Shown here piece by piece: positions 25,067 to 35,552 of a stretch of 64,000 nucleotides of DNA. Position numbers and translations under genes: made by a program. This DNA is from an uncultured Roseobacter sp. (GTDB taxonomy: Bacteria > Pseudomonadota > Alphaproteobacteria > Rhodobacterales > Rhodobacteraceae): NCBI RefSeq assembly GCF_947499265.1, contig NZ_CANMNK010000004.1:434001-498000 (forward strand), written 5' to 3'. How positions within the stretch are numbered: position 1 is the first letter of the stretch; every line of letters starts with the position of its first letter. The notes beneath the pieces are model-generated. The model was not told the DNA's origin, did no database searches, and saw only the letters and a program-made list of their open reading frames with translations.

Positions 25067-26275
25067 ATGCCCCATTCTCCGAAAGCGCCCGCAGGACGCA
25101 GCTACCTCGCCATTCCGGGCCCTTCGGTGATGCCGGAGTCGGTGTTGAACGCGATGCACCGTCCGGCGCCAAACATATACGACGGTGAACTGCCCGAGAT
25201 GATGCCGGCGCTTGTAGCGGATTTGCGGCGCGTGGCGCGGACCGAAGGTCATGTTGCGATCTATATCGCCAACGGGCATGGCGTTTGGGAGGCTGCCCTG
25301 TCGAATGTGATTTCGCCGGGTGAAAAGGTTCTGGTGCTGGCGACAGGCTTCTTCGGGCATGGCTGGGCCGGCATGGCGGAAGGGCTGGGGGCCGAAGCTC
25401 AGGTGCTTGATTTCGGCAAGTCGGCCACCGTCGACCCGGCGCGCGTTGCAGAAACGCTGAAAGCGGATCGCGCGCATGAGATCAAGGCGGTGCTGGCGGT
25501 GCATGTCGATACCTCCAGCTCCGTGCGCAACGATATTGCGGCGGTGCGGGCGGCCATGGATGCAGCCGGTCACCCTGCTTTGCTGATGGCCGATTGCATT
25601 GCATCGCTGGGCTGCGACGTCTTTGAAATGGATGGCTGGGGCGTCGATGTGATGGTGACAGGGTCCCAAAAGGGGCTGATGGTGCCGCCCGGCATGGGGT
25701 TTGTATTTTTCAACGACAAGGCAGCGGCGGTGCGCCGGGCCATGCCACGGGTCAGCAATTACTGGGATTGGACGCCCCGGGCGGAGGCGCAGCAGTTTTC
25801 CCACTATTGGAATGGAACCGCACCGACGCACCATGTCTACGGCCTGCGCGCAGCACTCGACATGATCCATGCGGAGGGCATCGAGGCCATCTGGGCGCGC
25901 CACGCAATGCTCGCCCGTGCAATTTGGGCCGCCTGCGAAACCTGGGCGGCGGGCGGCGCATTACAGCTGAACATTCAGGATCCCGCGCACCGCAGCCATG
26001 CTGTGACCTCCTTGCATCTGCCAGCCCCGCAAGCCACGGCCCTGCGCGAATGGACAGAACGTGAGCTGGGTCTCACGCTGGGCATCGGTTTGGGCATGGT
26101 CGACGTGAATGATCCCGCCTGGCATGGTTTTTTTCGTCTGGGTCATATGGGGCATGTCAACGGCCACATGATCCTGGGGCTCCTGGGCGGGATCGAAGCA
26201 GGCTTGAAAGCTCTGGACATTCCACACGGTGCGGGGGGCTTAAGTGCCGCATCAGAGGTGATCGCGCAGGGCTAG
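25067..26275 (+). CDS. PLP aminotransferase of the alanine/serine-glyoxylate family
   Basis: A 402-residue class V aminotransferase. The N-terminal PGPSVMPESVLNAM, VHVDTSSSVRNDIAAV near 146-160 and the PLP lysine Lys202 in VTGSQKGLMVPPG are the hallmarks of serine-glyoxylate / alanine-glyoxylate aminotransferases. Expected to move amino groups between glyoxylate and serine or alanine in C1 and photorespiration-like metabolism. ATG 25067 follows AAAAGGA. Its stop codon overlaps that of the next gene on the other strand within CTAG. Confidence 0.85.
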   Translation: MPHSPKAPAGRSYLAIPGPSVMPESVLNAMHRPAPNIYDGELPEMMPALVADLRRVARTEGHVAIYIANGHGVWEAALSNVISPGEKVLVLATGFFGHGWAGMAEGLGAEAQVLDFGKSATVDPARVAETLKADRAHEIKAVLAVHVDTSSSVRNDIAAVRAAMDAAGHPALLMADCIASLGCDVFEMDGWGVDVMVTGSQKGLMVPPGMGFVFFNDKAAAVRRAMPRVSNYWDWTPRAEAQQFSHYWNGTAPTHHVYGLRAALDMIHAEGIEAIWARHAMLARAIWAACETWAAGGALQLNIQDPAHRSHAVTSLHLPAPQATALREWTERELGLTLGIGLGMVDVNDPAWHGFFRLGHMGHVNGHMILGLLGGIEAGLKALDIPHGAGGLSAASEVIAQG

Positions 26276-26487
26276 CGGCGCGGTGGGCTTTCCCACTTTC
26301 GTGCTTCCGCCCGGCGTCTGAAATCCAGCCAGTTGAGCCAATGATTGACGGCCAGCGCGACAAAAACGGCGACGACCAACCCCCAAAGCGCAAAGAGAAA
26401 CAGCAGCACCCAGGTCAGGTTGACGCCAAACATGACGATACAGGCACTTGTATAATTCGGCGCACGTCCGATTTTCCGGTTTTCCAT
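26272..26487 (-). CDS. Small membrane protein
   Basis: A 71-residue protein with one long or two short hydrophobic helices (about 18-50: CIVMFGVNLTWVLLFLFALW and the following VVAVFVALAV) and a basic C-terminus. Start ATG 26487; the 49 further codons in frame lack a ribosome site. It ends tail to tail with the aminotransferase, sharing CTAG. No family recognised. Confidence 0.55.
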   Translation of the reverse strand: MENRKIGRAPNYTSACIVMFGVNLTWVLLFLFALWGLVVAVFVALAVNHWLNWLDFRRRAEARKWESPPRR

Positions 26488-26543
26488 GACACGCGTCTCG
26501 TTTGCGGATCGTTCGCGCAAGTATAAACCGGAAGTTCCCGACG

Positions 26544-27647
26544 TCAGCCTTTTTCTACATAACGCAGCGCTGCCGGGAGCACTTCTGCGAGAATATCGAG
26601 GTCTGCCGGAGTGCCGCAGCTGATGCGGATACATCGGTTTTGCGGCGCAACCAGCGGCATCCGGATGAAAACACCGCGATCCACCATCTCCCGTAGAACA
26701 TTTTGCGCGAATTCAGCACCGTGCCTGCAGTCGATGGCGACAAAATTCGCGGCTGACTTAAGAGGCCGCAGCCCGTTTTTCAGCGCAATGCTTGTGATCC
26801 TGTTGCGCGAGGTGGTGATGCGCGCCTGCACGGAGCGTAACCAGGTCTGATCGTCCAGTGCCGCAAGTGCGCCGGCTTGTGCGGCCCGGTTCATGCCAAA
26901 GTGGTTGCGCACCTTGTTGAAGGCCGCAATCAGATCCGGGGCGCCCATGGCATAGCCGACGCGCGCGCCGGCAAGCCCGTACGCCTTTGAAAAGGTACGC
27001 AGACGGATCACGCGGGAATCGCTCATTGGCAGGGGCAAAGCGGTGCCCTCGGGCGCGCATTCGATGTAGGCCTCGTCCAGCACCAGCAAGGTGCCTTTGG
27101 GCAGCTTTTCCATCGCCGCAACGATATCGGTGCCGTCATGCGCGGTGCCCATCGGGTTGTCGGGGTTGGCCACATAGACCATCTTTGCATTCACTTCCGC
27201 GGCCTTGGCAAAAAGCGCCTCGATGTCCTCGTGATCATCGGCATAGGGCACTTTGTGCAGCACACCGCCATAGCCTGCGACGTGGTAGTTGAACGTGGGG
27301 TAGGCGCCATCGGAGGTCACCACCGCGTCTCCGGGGGCCACCATCAGACGCGCAAGATATCCGAGCAGACCGTCGATGCCTTCGCCCACAACGATCATTT
27401 CCGGCAGAATGCCGTGATAATCCGCAAGCGCTTCGCGCAGCTCATAGCTCTCGGGGTCGCCGTATTTCCACAGCTGGGTTTCCGCCATGGCGCGTGTGGC
27501 CATGGGCGAGGGGCCAAAGACGTTTTCATTGGCCCCCAATCGGGCGTCAAAGAGCTGCGCGCGCGCGCGTTCCTGGGTTTCCGGCCCTACGAAGGGTACT
27601 GTGTCGGGAAGGGAGTCGGCCAGGGGTGTCAAGCGATAGTGAGTCAT
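26544..27647 (-). CDS. Histidinol-phosphate aminotransferase-like enzyme
   Basis: A 367-residue class I/II PLP aminotransferase of the HisC type. NPDNPMGT at 161-168, LVLDEAYIE near 188-196 (PLP Asp) and TFSKAYGLAGARVGYA with Lys221 are present, as is the early LGANENVFGPSP. HisC itself acts in histidine synthesis; many Rhodobacterales carry a second HisC-like enzyme that may use tyrosine or phenylalanine substrates, and no his genes are nearby. It is divergent from the crotonase gene. Confidence 0.82.
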   Translation of the reverse strand: MTHYRLTPLADSLPDTVPFVGPETQERARAQLFDARLGANENVFGPSPMATRAMAETQLWKYGDPESYELREALADYHGILPEMIVVGEGIDGLLGYLARLMVAPGDAVVTSDGAYPTFNYHVAGYGGVLHKVPYADDHEDIEALFAKAAEVNAKMVYVANPDNPMGTAHDGTDIVAAMEKLPKGTLLVLDEAYIECAPEGTALPLPMSDSRVIRLRTFSKAYGLAGARVGYAMGAPDLIAAFNKVRNHFGMNRAAQAGALAALDDQTWLRSVQARITTSRNRITSIALKNGLRPLKSAANFVAIDCRHGAEFAQNVLREMVDRGVFIRMPLVAPQNRCIRISCGTPADLDILAEVLPAALRYVEKG

Positions 27648-27758
27648 GGCGTCTCATAAAACGGCTTGGCTGGTTTGGGCAAGTATCAGATTGCCCCAAC
27701 GTTCTTCTGGTCAAAAACGCGCTCCTTTGGTCACATCAGACCAAAGAAGGAGAACCCG

Positions 27759-28547
27759 ATGTCCAACGTCACCGTAGAGATTTCCGATCATATCGCCCGT
27801 GTGCAATTGAACCGACCCGACAAACGCAATGCGGTGGATCAGCAGATGTTCGATGATCTCATCGCGGCCGGGGCGCAGGTGGCCGCGTCAAAGGCACGGG
27901 TCGCCCTTCTGTCGGGTGCGGGAGAAAGCTTCTGCGCCGGGATCGACATCGGCAGTCTCGGGGCGATGATCGGGCAGGACATCGAGGCGATGATCATGGC
28001 CCGCACCCATGGTGAGGGTACGACGAACAAGTGGCAGGAAGCGGCCCTTGTTTGGCACCGTCTTGATATTCCGGTGATTGCGGCGCTGCAGGGTGCGGTT
28101 TACGGGGCTGGCCTGCAGATTGCGCTGGGCGCCGACATCCGGATTGCTGCACCGGATACCAAACTGGCGGTGATGGAGATGAAATGGGGGATCATCCCGG
28201 ACATGGGTGGCATGGTCCTGTTGCCGCGATTGGTGCGCTCCGATGTGATGCGCCGACTGATCTATACCGCAACGCCGGTAGATGCCGAACAGGGGGAGCG
28301 TTGGGGGCTGGTAACGGAAATTGCCGAAGATCCGATGGCGGCGGCGGAAAAGCTGGCCGGTGAAATCGCAGGTAAAAGCCCCAAGGCCATTCGCGCGGCC
28401 AAAGCCCTGGTTGGGATCGCCGAACGGGAGCCGCCCGATGCCGTGCTTCTGGCAGAATCGCGGCTACAGGCCGAGCTATTGGGCAAGCCGGAGCAAATGG
28501 AGGTGGTCGCCGCCCAATTCGGTAAGCGTGCGCCGGTCTTTGACTAG
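27759..28547 (+). CDS. Enoyl-CoA hydratase/isomerase (crotonase) family
   Basis: A 262-residue crotonase-fold protein. The oxyanion loops are SGAGESFCAGIDIGSL near 48-63 and QGAVYGAGLQIALGADIRIA near 112-131. The first catalytic Glu position of classic hydratases (near 134 in DTKLAVMEMKWG) is not clearly conserved, so isomerase or another reaction is possible. The start ATG 27759 has AAGAAGGAG upstream. Single gene; substrate unknown. Confidence 0.82.
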   Translation: MSNVTVEISDHIARVQLNRPDKRNAVDQQMFDDLIAAGAQVAASKARVALLSGAGESFCAGIDIGSLGAMIGQDIEAMIMARTHGEGTTNKWQEAALVWHRLDIPVIAALQGAVYGAGLQIALGADIRIAAPDTKLAVMEMKWGIIPDMGGMVLLPRLVRSDVMRRLIYTATPVDAEQGERWGLVTEIAEDPMAAAEKLAGEIAGKSPKAIRAAKALVGIAEREPPDAVLLAESRLQAELLGKPEQMEVVAAQFGKRAPVFD

Positions 28548-28563
28548 CCGTCAGCTCGCGGGT

Positions 28564-28893
28564 TCAGGACATGAACTTGCGCCGCGCTTCGCGGGCAATT
28601 TCATAACGCAATTCCAGATCGGCGAGCTTGGCCATGGCCGTTTTGCGATCCGCTTCGCTCTCGCAAGCGGCATAGGTTTTGCGCGCGGCGTCCAGCTCCT
28701 TTTTGAGAGCAAACTCTTCAGGGACCACGCCAGCTTCGGCCATGATCCGCATGCCCGCAGACATCGAGGCCGCGTCGCTGGTTTCAACGGGACGGTCGGG
28801 CAGGGGCGCGCCTTCGCCTTTCAACCCGGTCAGAGCGCCTGAGGCCTGTGCCTTGGCGATCTGCCGTTCGATGAGGGAGCGAAAACTGCGCAT
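28564..28893 (-). CDS. DUF1992 (DnaJ-related) protein
   Basis: A 109-residue helical protein with the DUF1992 core: IERQIAKAQASGALTGLKGE followed by GAPLP, the segment also found in DnaJ homologue subfamily C member 28. It starts 9 bp after the valS stop on the same strand, so it is the second gene of the valS operon. Function unknown. Confidence 0.82.
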   Translation of the reverse strand: MRSFRSLIERQIAKAQASGALTGLKGEGAPLPDRPVETSDAASMSAGMRIMAEAGVVPEEFALKKELDAARKTYAACESEADRKTAMAKLADLELRYEIAREARRKFMS

Positions 28894-28902
28894 GGCGGCA
28901 TT

Positions 28903-32058
<3,156 letters not shown>

Positions 32059-32177
32059 CAAATCTATGAGGTGATTGTGCTCTACCCAATGTCGGGGGCG
32101 AGTAAAAGACCGGTTTGTTGCCTATTCACTGTGCAGGTTCTAGCAAATGTTCGCTCAGAAGGAAGTTTTTCGTGTTA

Positions 32178-32211
32178 CTCATGGGTTCTAAGAAATATGA
32201 CTATCCATGAG
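32178..32211. promoter_or_regulatory. Inverted repeat upstream of the VPxPA-CTERM gene
   Basis: CTCATGG (32178-32184) and CCATGAG (32205-32211) form 7-bp perfect arms 20 bp apart, 45-78 bp upstream of the start. The whole 194-bp spacer is AT-richer than its surroundings. Possible operator or leader structure. Confidence 0.35.
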
Positions 32212-32255
32212 ATTCGCGTTACAGTTGTCACTTACGATGTGAAGGAAGTTGTCTA

Positions 32256-32873
32256 ATGAAGAAGTTACTAGCGATAGGTGTGTTTGCGGTCGTTGCCGCC
32301 ACGCATTCCGTTTCCGCTGCGGTCGTTGATGGTTTTGTAACCTCCGGCGCAGGGTCGTTCGAAGAGATCGTGGATACGACAGGTCTGACCGTGGGTCAGA
32401 ACAACCAGCAGTCAGACAATCTCTTTGCGTTCAACGAGGCGCAGAACGTCAAGCTGACCTCGGACCTGAGCACCGATATGGGCGGCAGCATCTCCGCCGG
32501 TACCGTGGTTTCCAGCCACTATGTCTTCTTTGACCCCGTGCGTGGCTTCCAGGAAGGCTTCGTCGATTTCGACAGCCCGATCCTTGCCGTGATCACATCG
32601 CTGGGCGCGCTGACGCTGAGTGATTTTCTTGGCGACCCCGAAGTAACCTACCTCAGCCCCGCGCTGCGCGGTCTTGAGAGTGGCGACTCGGTTGGGATAG
32701 ATCCGGGCATCGGGACACGTCTCCTGGTGGACTGGTTTGCTTCGTCTCCTGGTGACTACGTCCGCGTGATCACCGAGGGTGAATTGGCGGTTGTGCCGGT
32801 TCCTGCAAGCGGCCTGCTGCTGCTGGGCGGCCTTGGCATGATTGTTGTGGCACGCCGTCGCCGCAAAGCCTGA
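32256..32873 (+). CDS. VPxPA-CTERM sorted surface protein
   Basis: A 205-residue exported protein. Signal peptide at 1-21 (MKKLLAIGVFAVVAATHSVSA). The C-terminus carries a sorting signal: VPVPASGLLLLGGLGM, the rest of a hydrophobic helix, and the basic tail RRRRKA. This is the VPLPA-CTERM variant of PEP-CTERM signals, processed by an exosortase in roseobacters. The middle (25-175) is beta-rich and acidic with no recognised domain. No exosortase or polysaccharide genes are in the window. A strong terminator follows. Confidence 0.85.
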   Translation: MKKLLAIGVFAVVAATHSVSAAVVDGFVTSGAGSFEEIVDTTGLTVGQNNQQSDNLFAFNEAQNVKLTSDLSTDMGGSISAGTVVSSHYVFFDPVRGFQEGFVDFDSPILAVITSLGALTLSDFLGDPEVTYLSPALRGLESGDSVGIDPGIGTRLLVDWFASSPGDYVRVITEGELAVVPVPASGLLLLGGLGMIVVARRRRKA

Positions 32874-32897
32874 CCCCAAGCCCTAGACATTTCCAGG

Positions 32898-32926
32898 CCC
32901 CGGTGCATCAGCGCCGGGGTTTTTTC
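32898..32926 (+). terminator. Terminator of the VPxPA-CTERM gene
   Basis: CCCCGG / CCGGGG stem closing a GC-containing loop, then six T residues. It overlaps the 3' end of the convergent HD-domain gene by a few bases. Confidence 0.8.
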
Positions 32927-33537
32927 GTTTCTGACTGAAGCGGTTCCCGGTGACCGGGGCGGATGACATCCGGATCATAGGGCGGGCGCGCAAACACCTC
33001 TTCGACCATGGGTGCGAAGTGGGCGAGCGGCAGGGTCTCATAATCGGGGTCAAAGCTGGCCTGATCCCAGCGTTCGCAGAATGCCGCACAGTCATCGAAA
33101 TAGATATGTCCTGCAAACCGGTCGCGTTTGTGGGGGTCGGCACCGACATGGTGGCCGTAATAGATCATTTGAAAATCACCATGTGTCTGCACGCACCAGC
33201 TGCATTGCTCGCGCACAAAAGGGCGCAGGATGGTCGCTGCGTATTCGTCGTGATTGTAGGGTGCATAGATGTCGCCGATGTCATGCAAAAGCGCGGACAC
33301 AACCCAATCGATGTCGGCGCCGTCGCGAAAGGCCCGCGTGGCCGATTGCAGCGAATGCCCGAGCCGCGTGACCTGATAGCCAGACAGGCTCTCGTCAAGC
33401 TCGACCAGCGCTTTCAGTAACCGCCCGGCGGTGCCTTTGGTGTATGCGATCTCATGGTTTGTGAGAAATGCGTAATCCTCGGCCGTGCCGTCCTTCATCG
33501 CGGTGAAACTTACGTATTTCCGGTCCTGATCCGTCAT
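32908..33537 (-). CDS. HD-domain non-heme diiron oxygenase-like protein (PhnZ/TmpB type)
   Basis: A 209-residue HD-domain protein. Its metal-binding pattern follows the HD-domain oxygenases such as PhnZ: His61 in LGHSLQSATRA, His85-Asp86 in LLHDIGD, later His119 and His130 or His144, and Asp158 in RWDQ. The His61 to His85 spacing of 24 is the same as in PhnZ. The positions that hold PhnZ's Tyr24 and Glu27 are Leu51 and Tyr54 here, so the substrate probably differs. It overlaps the PhyH-family gene by 4 bp (ATGA). PhyH plus HD-oxygenase pairs (PhnY-PhnZ, TmpA-TmpB) cleave C-P bonds of aminophosphonates; this role is inferred, not shown. Confidence 0.7.
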   Translation of the reverse strand: MTDQDRKYVSFTAMKDGTAEDYAFLTNHEIAYTKGTAGRLLKALVELDESLSGYQVTRLGHSLQSATRAFRDGADIDWVVSALLHDIGDIYAPYNHDEYAATILRPFVREQCSWCVQTHGDFQMIYYGHHVGADPHKRDRFAGHIYFDDCAAFCERWDQASFDPDYETLPLAHFAPMVEEVFARPPYDPDVIRPGHREPLQSETKKPRR

Positions 33538-34412
33538 GCGTAGAGCCCTTTTTTGGCTTTTGTCCCGGCCATCATCACCTTTGCCTGCGCGGTCCGCATG
33601 TCCTCATAGAGCGCCAGCGCCTCGGGGGCAAAAAGTGTCGAGGGCGGATCGAAATGCGTGAAGTTGCCAGCCGCATCCTCACCCCGCGCCACCATCGCAT
33701 AGTCGACGTCACCGATGAGTTGTTTCACATCCGGCGTGCAGTACCGGATCACGGCTGCGATGCGGCGGTCATCCGTTGTGTTGGGGCCGGAGCCATGGAT
33801 CGTCAACCCGTGGTGCAGGGAGATCTGGCCAGGATGGATTTCGATGGGCACCTTATCCGCGTCGGCCACATCCACCTTGATCTCCTGTCCGCGGCTGAGC
33901 AGGTTGTCCTCTGCAAAGGTGTCTTCATGTGGCAGGATCGGGTTTTTGTGCGATCCTTTGACAAAATCCATGCAGCCCGACGCGGGCGTGGCCGGGGAGA
34001 GCGACAGCCACGCGGTGACCAGCCCGTCGACAGCACCCAGGCCCCAATAGGTCAGGTCCTGATGCATCGAGACCTTGTGCCGGGTATTGGGTTCCTTGAT
34101 GAAGAATTCTACCGCATAGATCATGATGTCCGGGCCCAGGATGCCCTCGACCACGTCCAGAATGCGCGGGTCGGCGCCGATCCTGTAGGCCATCGGCATG
34201 ACGCAATGCGCGTTGACGCGCTTGTAGGTGTTGAGCGGCAAGGGCAGGTCCGCATCCTGCCAATGGTCTTCGATCTCTTCGAGCTCTGCGCGCAACTTCT
34301 GCGCTTCTTCGCCGGGCATGATGGGGATCGGGAAAAGATACCCATCCTCCCAATAGGATTTTATCTGCGCATCGCTCAGGCGATCGTTGGTGAGGGGTAG
34401 CGGCGTTGGCAT
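33534..34412 (-). CDS. Fe(II)/2-oxoglutarate dioxygenase, PhyH family (PhnY/TmpA-like)
   Basis: A 292-residue dioxygenase of the phytanoyl-CoA dioxygenase family. The iron motif is H-x-D in SMHQDLTYWG, with the distal His in LHHGLTIHGSGPN, and the 2-oxoglutarate Arg in the following DDRRIAAVIRY. ATG 34412 has GGAGG at ideal distance. It is translationally coupled to the HD-domain oxygenase. In characterised pairs the PhyH enzyme hydroxylates the carbon next to phosphorus and the HD enzyme then breaks the C-P bond. Ectoine- and amino-acid-hydroxylating PhyH enzymes are alternatives. Opposite lie an ArsR regulator and a flavodoxin-like gene. Confidence 0.75.
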   Translation of the reverse strand: MPTPLPLTNDRLSDAQIKSYWEDGYLFPIPIMPGEEAQKLRAELEEIEDHWQDADLPLPLNTYKRVNAHCVMPMAYRIGADPRILDVVEGILGPDIMIYAVEFFIKEPNTRHKVSMHQDLTYWGLGAVDGLVTAWLSLSPATPASGCMDFVKGSHKNPILPHEDTFAEDNLLSRGQEIKVDVADADKVPIEIHPGQISLHHGLTIHGSGPNTTDDRRIAAVIRYCTPDVKQLIGDVDYAMVARGEDAAGNFTHFDPPSTLFAPEALALYEDMRTAQAKVMMAGTKAKKGLYA

Positions 34413-34470
34413 GATCACCTCCGTTTTGAGAACGATGATTCCGCATCAATGCTGTGGCTGCTGTCTTGTT

Positions 34471-34492
34471 TGCGACCCAAAACCGGGTCGCA
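34471..34492. promoter_or_regulatory. Perfect inverted repeat in the divergent spacer
   Basis: TGCGACCC (34471-34478) and GGGTCGCA (34485-34492), 8-bp perfect arms with a 6-bp loop, 59 bp upstream of the PhyH-family start. Candidate operator for that gene. Confidence 0.45.
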
Positions 34493-34502
34493 CTTAGGGT
34501 TC

Positions 34503-34536
34503 ATTGACATTAATAGATATATTGCTAATTATCAAT
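34503..34536 (+). promoter_or_regulatory. Promoter and imperfect palindrome at the ArsR start
   Basis: A consensus -35 TTGACA (34504-34509), 17 bp, then AATTAT (34527-34532). The same stretch is an imperfect palindrome bounded by ATTGA and TCAAT (34503-34536). Transcription would begin at or next to the ATG at 34539, so the arsR mRNA may be leaderless and the regulator would repress itself. Confidence 0.5.
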
Positions 34537-34538
34537 TT

Positions 34539-34856
34539 ATGAACGATGAAACCTATACTGCTTTGGCCAATGCCCACCGCCGTCAGCTTTTGTATTGGAT
34601 GAAAGAGCCCAGAAAGCACTTTCCGCCCTGCCTGCCGGAGCACCGCGATCTGCCCGGCGTTTGCGCCAGCTATATATTTGCCAAATCCGAGCTTTCACAG
34701 CCAACGGTCTCGCAATACCTGCATATGTTGGAGCGGGTCGGATTGGTCAAACGCGCGCGCCATGGTCGCTGGACGTTTTTCTCGCGACATGAGGAGGGCA
34801 TTGCGCAGGCGCAGGCAGGCATCATCGCGATGCTGGAGGGGCGGGCGGATGGCTAA
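34539..34856 (+). CDS. ArsR-family transcriptional regulator
   Basis: A 105-residue winged-helix repressor: YTALANAHRRQLLYWMKEP at the start, then PGVCASYIFAKSELSQPTVSQYLHMLERVGLVKRARHGRWTFFSR. Two cysteines (Cys30 region in PPCLPEH and Cys42 region in GVCAS) could bind a metal or sense redox state, though the SQPTVSQYL recognition helix lacks the classic CVCD site. No ribosome site precedes ATG 34539. It overlaps the flavodoxin-like gene by 8 bp and is divergent from the two-oxygenase operon. Confidence 0.85.
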   Translation: MNDETYTALANAHRRQLLYWMKEPRKHFPPCLPEHRDLPGVCASYIFAKSELSQPTVSQYLHMLERVGLVKRARHGRWTFFSRHEEGIAQAQAGIIAMLEGRADG

Positions 34857-35415
34857 AATTCTGGTGCTCTATGAGAGCAACAATCGTGGGTACACCGCCG
34901 AGATGGCGGAGCTTGTCCGCGCCGGCGCCGAGACTGTCGCGGGTGTCGAGATGCGATGTCTGAGCATCCTGCAGGCCAGCAAGGCCGATCTGCTCTGGGC
35001 GGATGGGATCGCCGTTGGATCGCCAACCAATCTTGGCGGAATTTCCTGGCGCATGAAGCAATGGTGGGATGAGCTGAGCTTTGATGTGTGGGGCGCGTTG
35101 GACGGCAAGATCGGCTGCGCTTTTTCGTCGTCCGGCGCCTGGGGCGGTGGGGGCGAGCACACCTGTCAGGCCTTGACCACGCTGCTGATGAACTTCGGGG
35201 TGCTGGTGTTTGGCGTTACGGACTACGTCGGGCGCAAAATGGCACCACATTACGGGGCGGTGGTCGCGGGCAGCCCGCGCAGCGCAGCAGAACAGGAAAT
35301 GTGCCGCAGGTTGGGCCGCCGTCTTGCTGAGTGGTGTGCGGTCTTTGTCGATCAGCGCGCGGAGTTGCACCCCGCCGAGGCAAGCTATGCGCGCGGTATC
35401 CAGCACGCGCCATAA
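34849..35415 (+). CDS. Flavodoxin/WrbA-like FMN protein
   Basis: A 188-residue flavodoxin-fold protein. The phosphate loop is YESNNRGYTAEMAELV (8-23); SPTNLGGISWRMKQWWD (near 59-75) and SSSGAWGGGGEHTCQ (near 91-105) contact FMN in this family. It may be an NAD(P)H:quinone reductase or an electron carrier. Co-expressed with the ArsR gene (8-bp overlap) and opposite two iron oxygenases. An electron-supply role for the HD-type diiron enzyme is possible but only inferred. Confidence 0.8.
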   Translation: MAKILVLYESNNRGYTAEMAELVRAGAETVAGVEMRCLSILQASKADLLWADGIAVGSPTNLGGISWRMKQWWDELSFDVWGALDGKIGCAFSSSGAWGGGGEHTCQALTTLLMNFGVLVFGVTDYVGRKMAPHYGAVVAGSPRSAAEQEMCRRLGRRLAEWCAVFVDQRAELHPAEASYARGIQHAP

Positions 35416-35552
35416 CGTGCAACCGGGCCTGCAAATTGCGCCATCTGCGCAATCGGATGCCCTTGTTCAGAAACAACAATAGCGGCGACTGGACAAGCGC
35501 CCAAGGACCGCTAGTGTCCGCAGTATCGCGCAGCGCTTGAAGGAGCCTCCCC

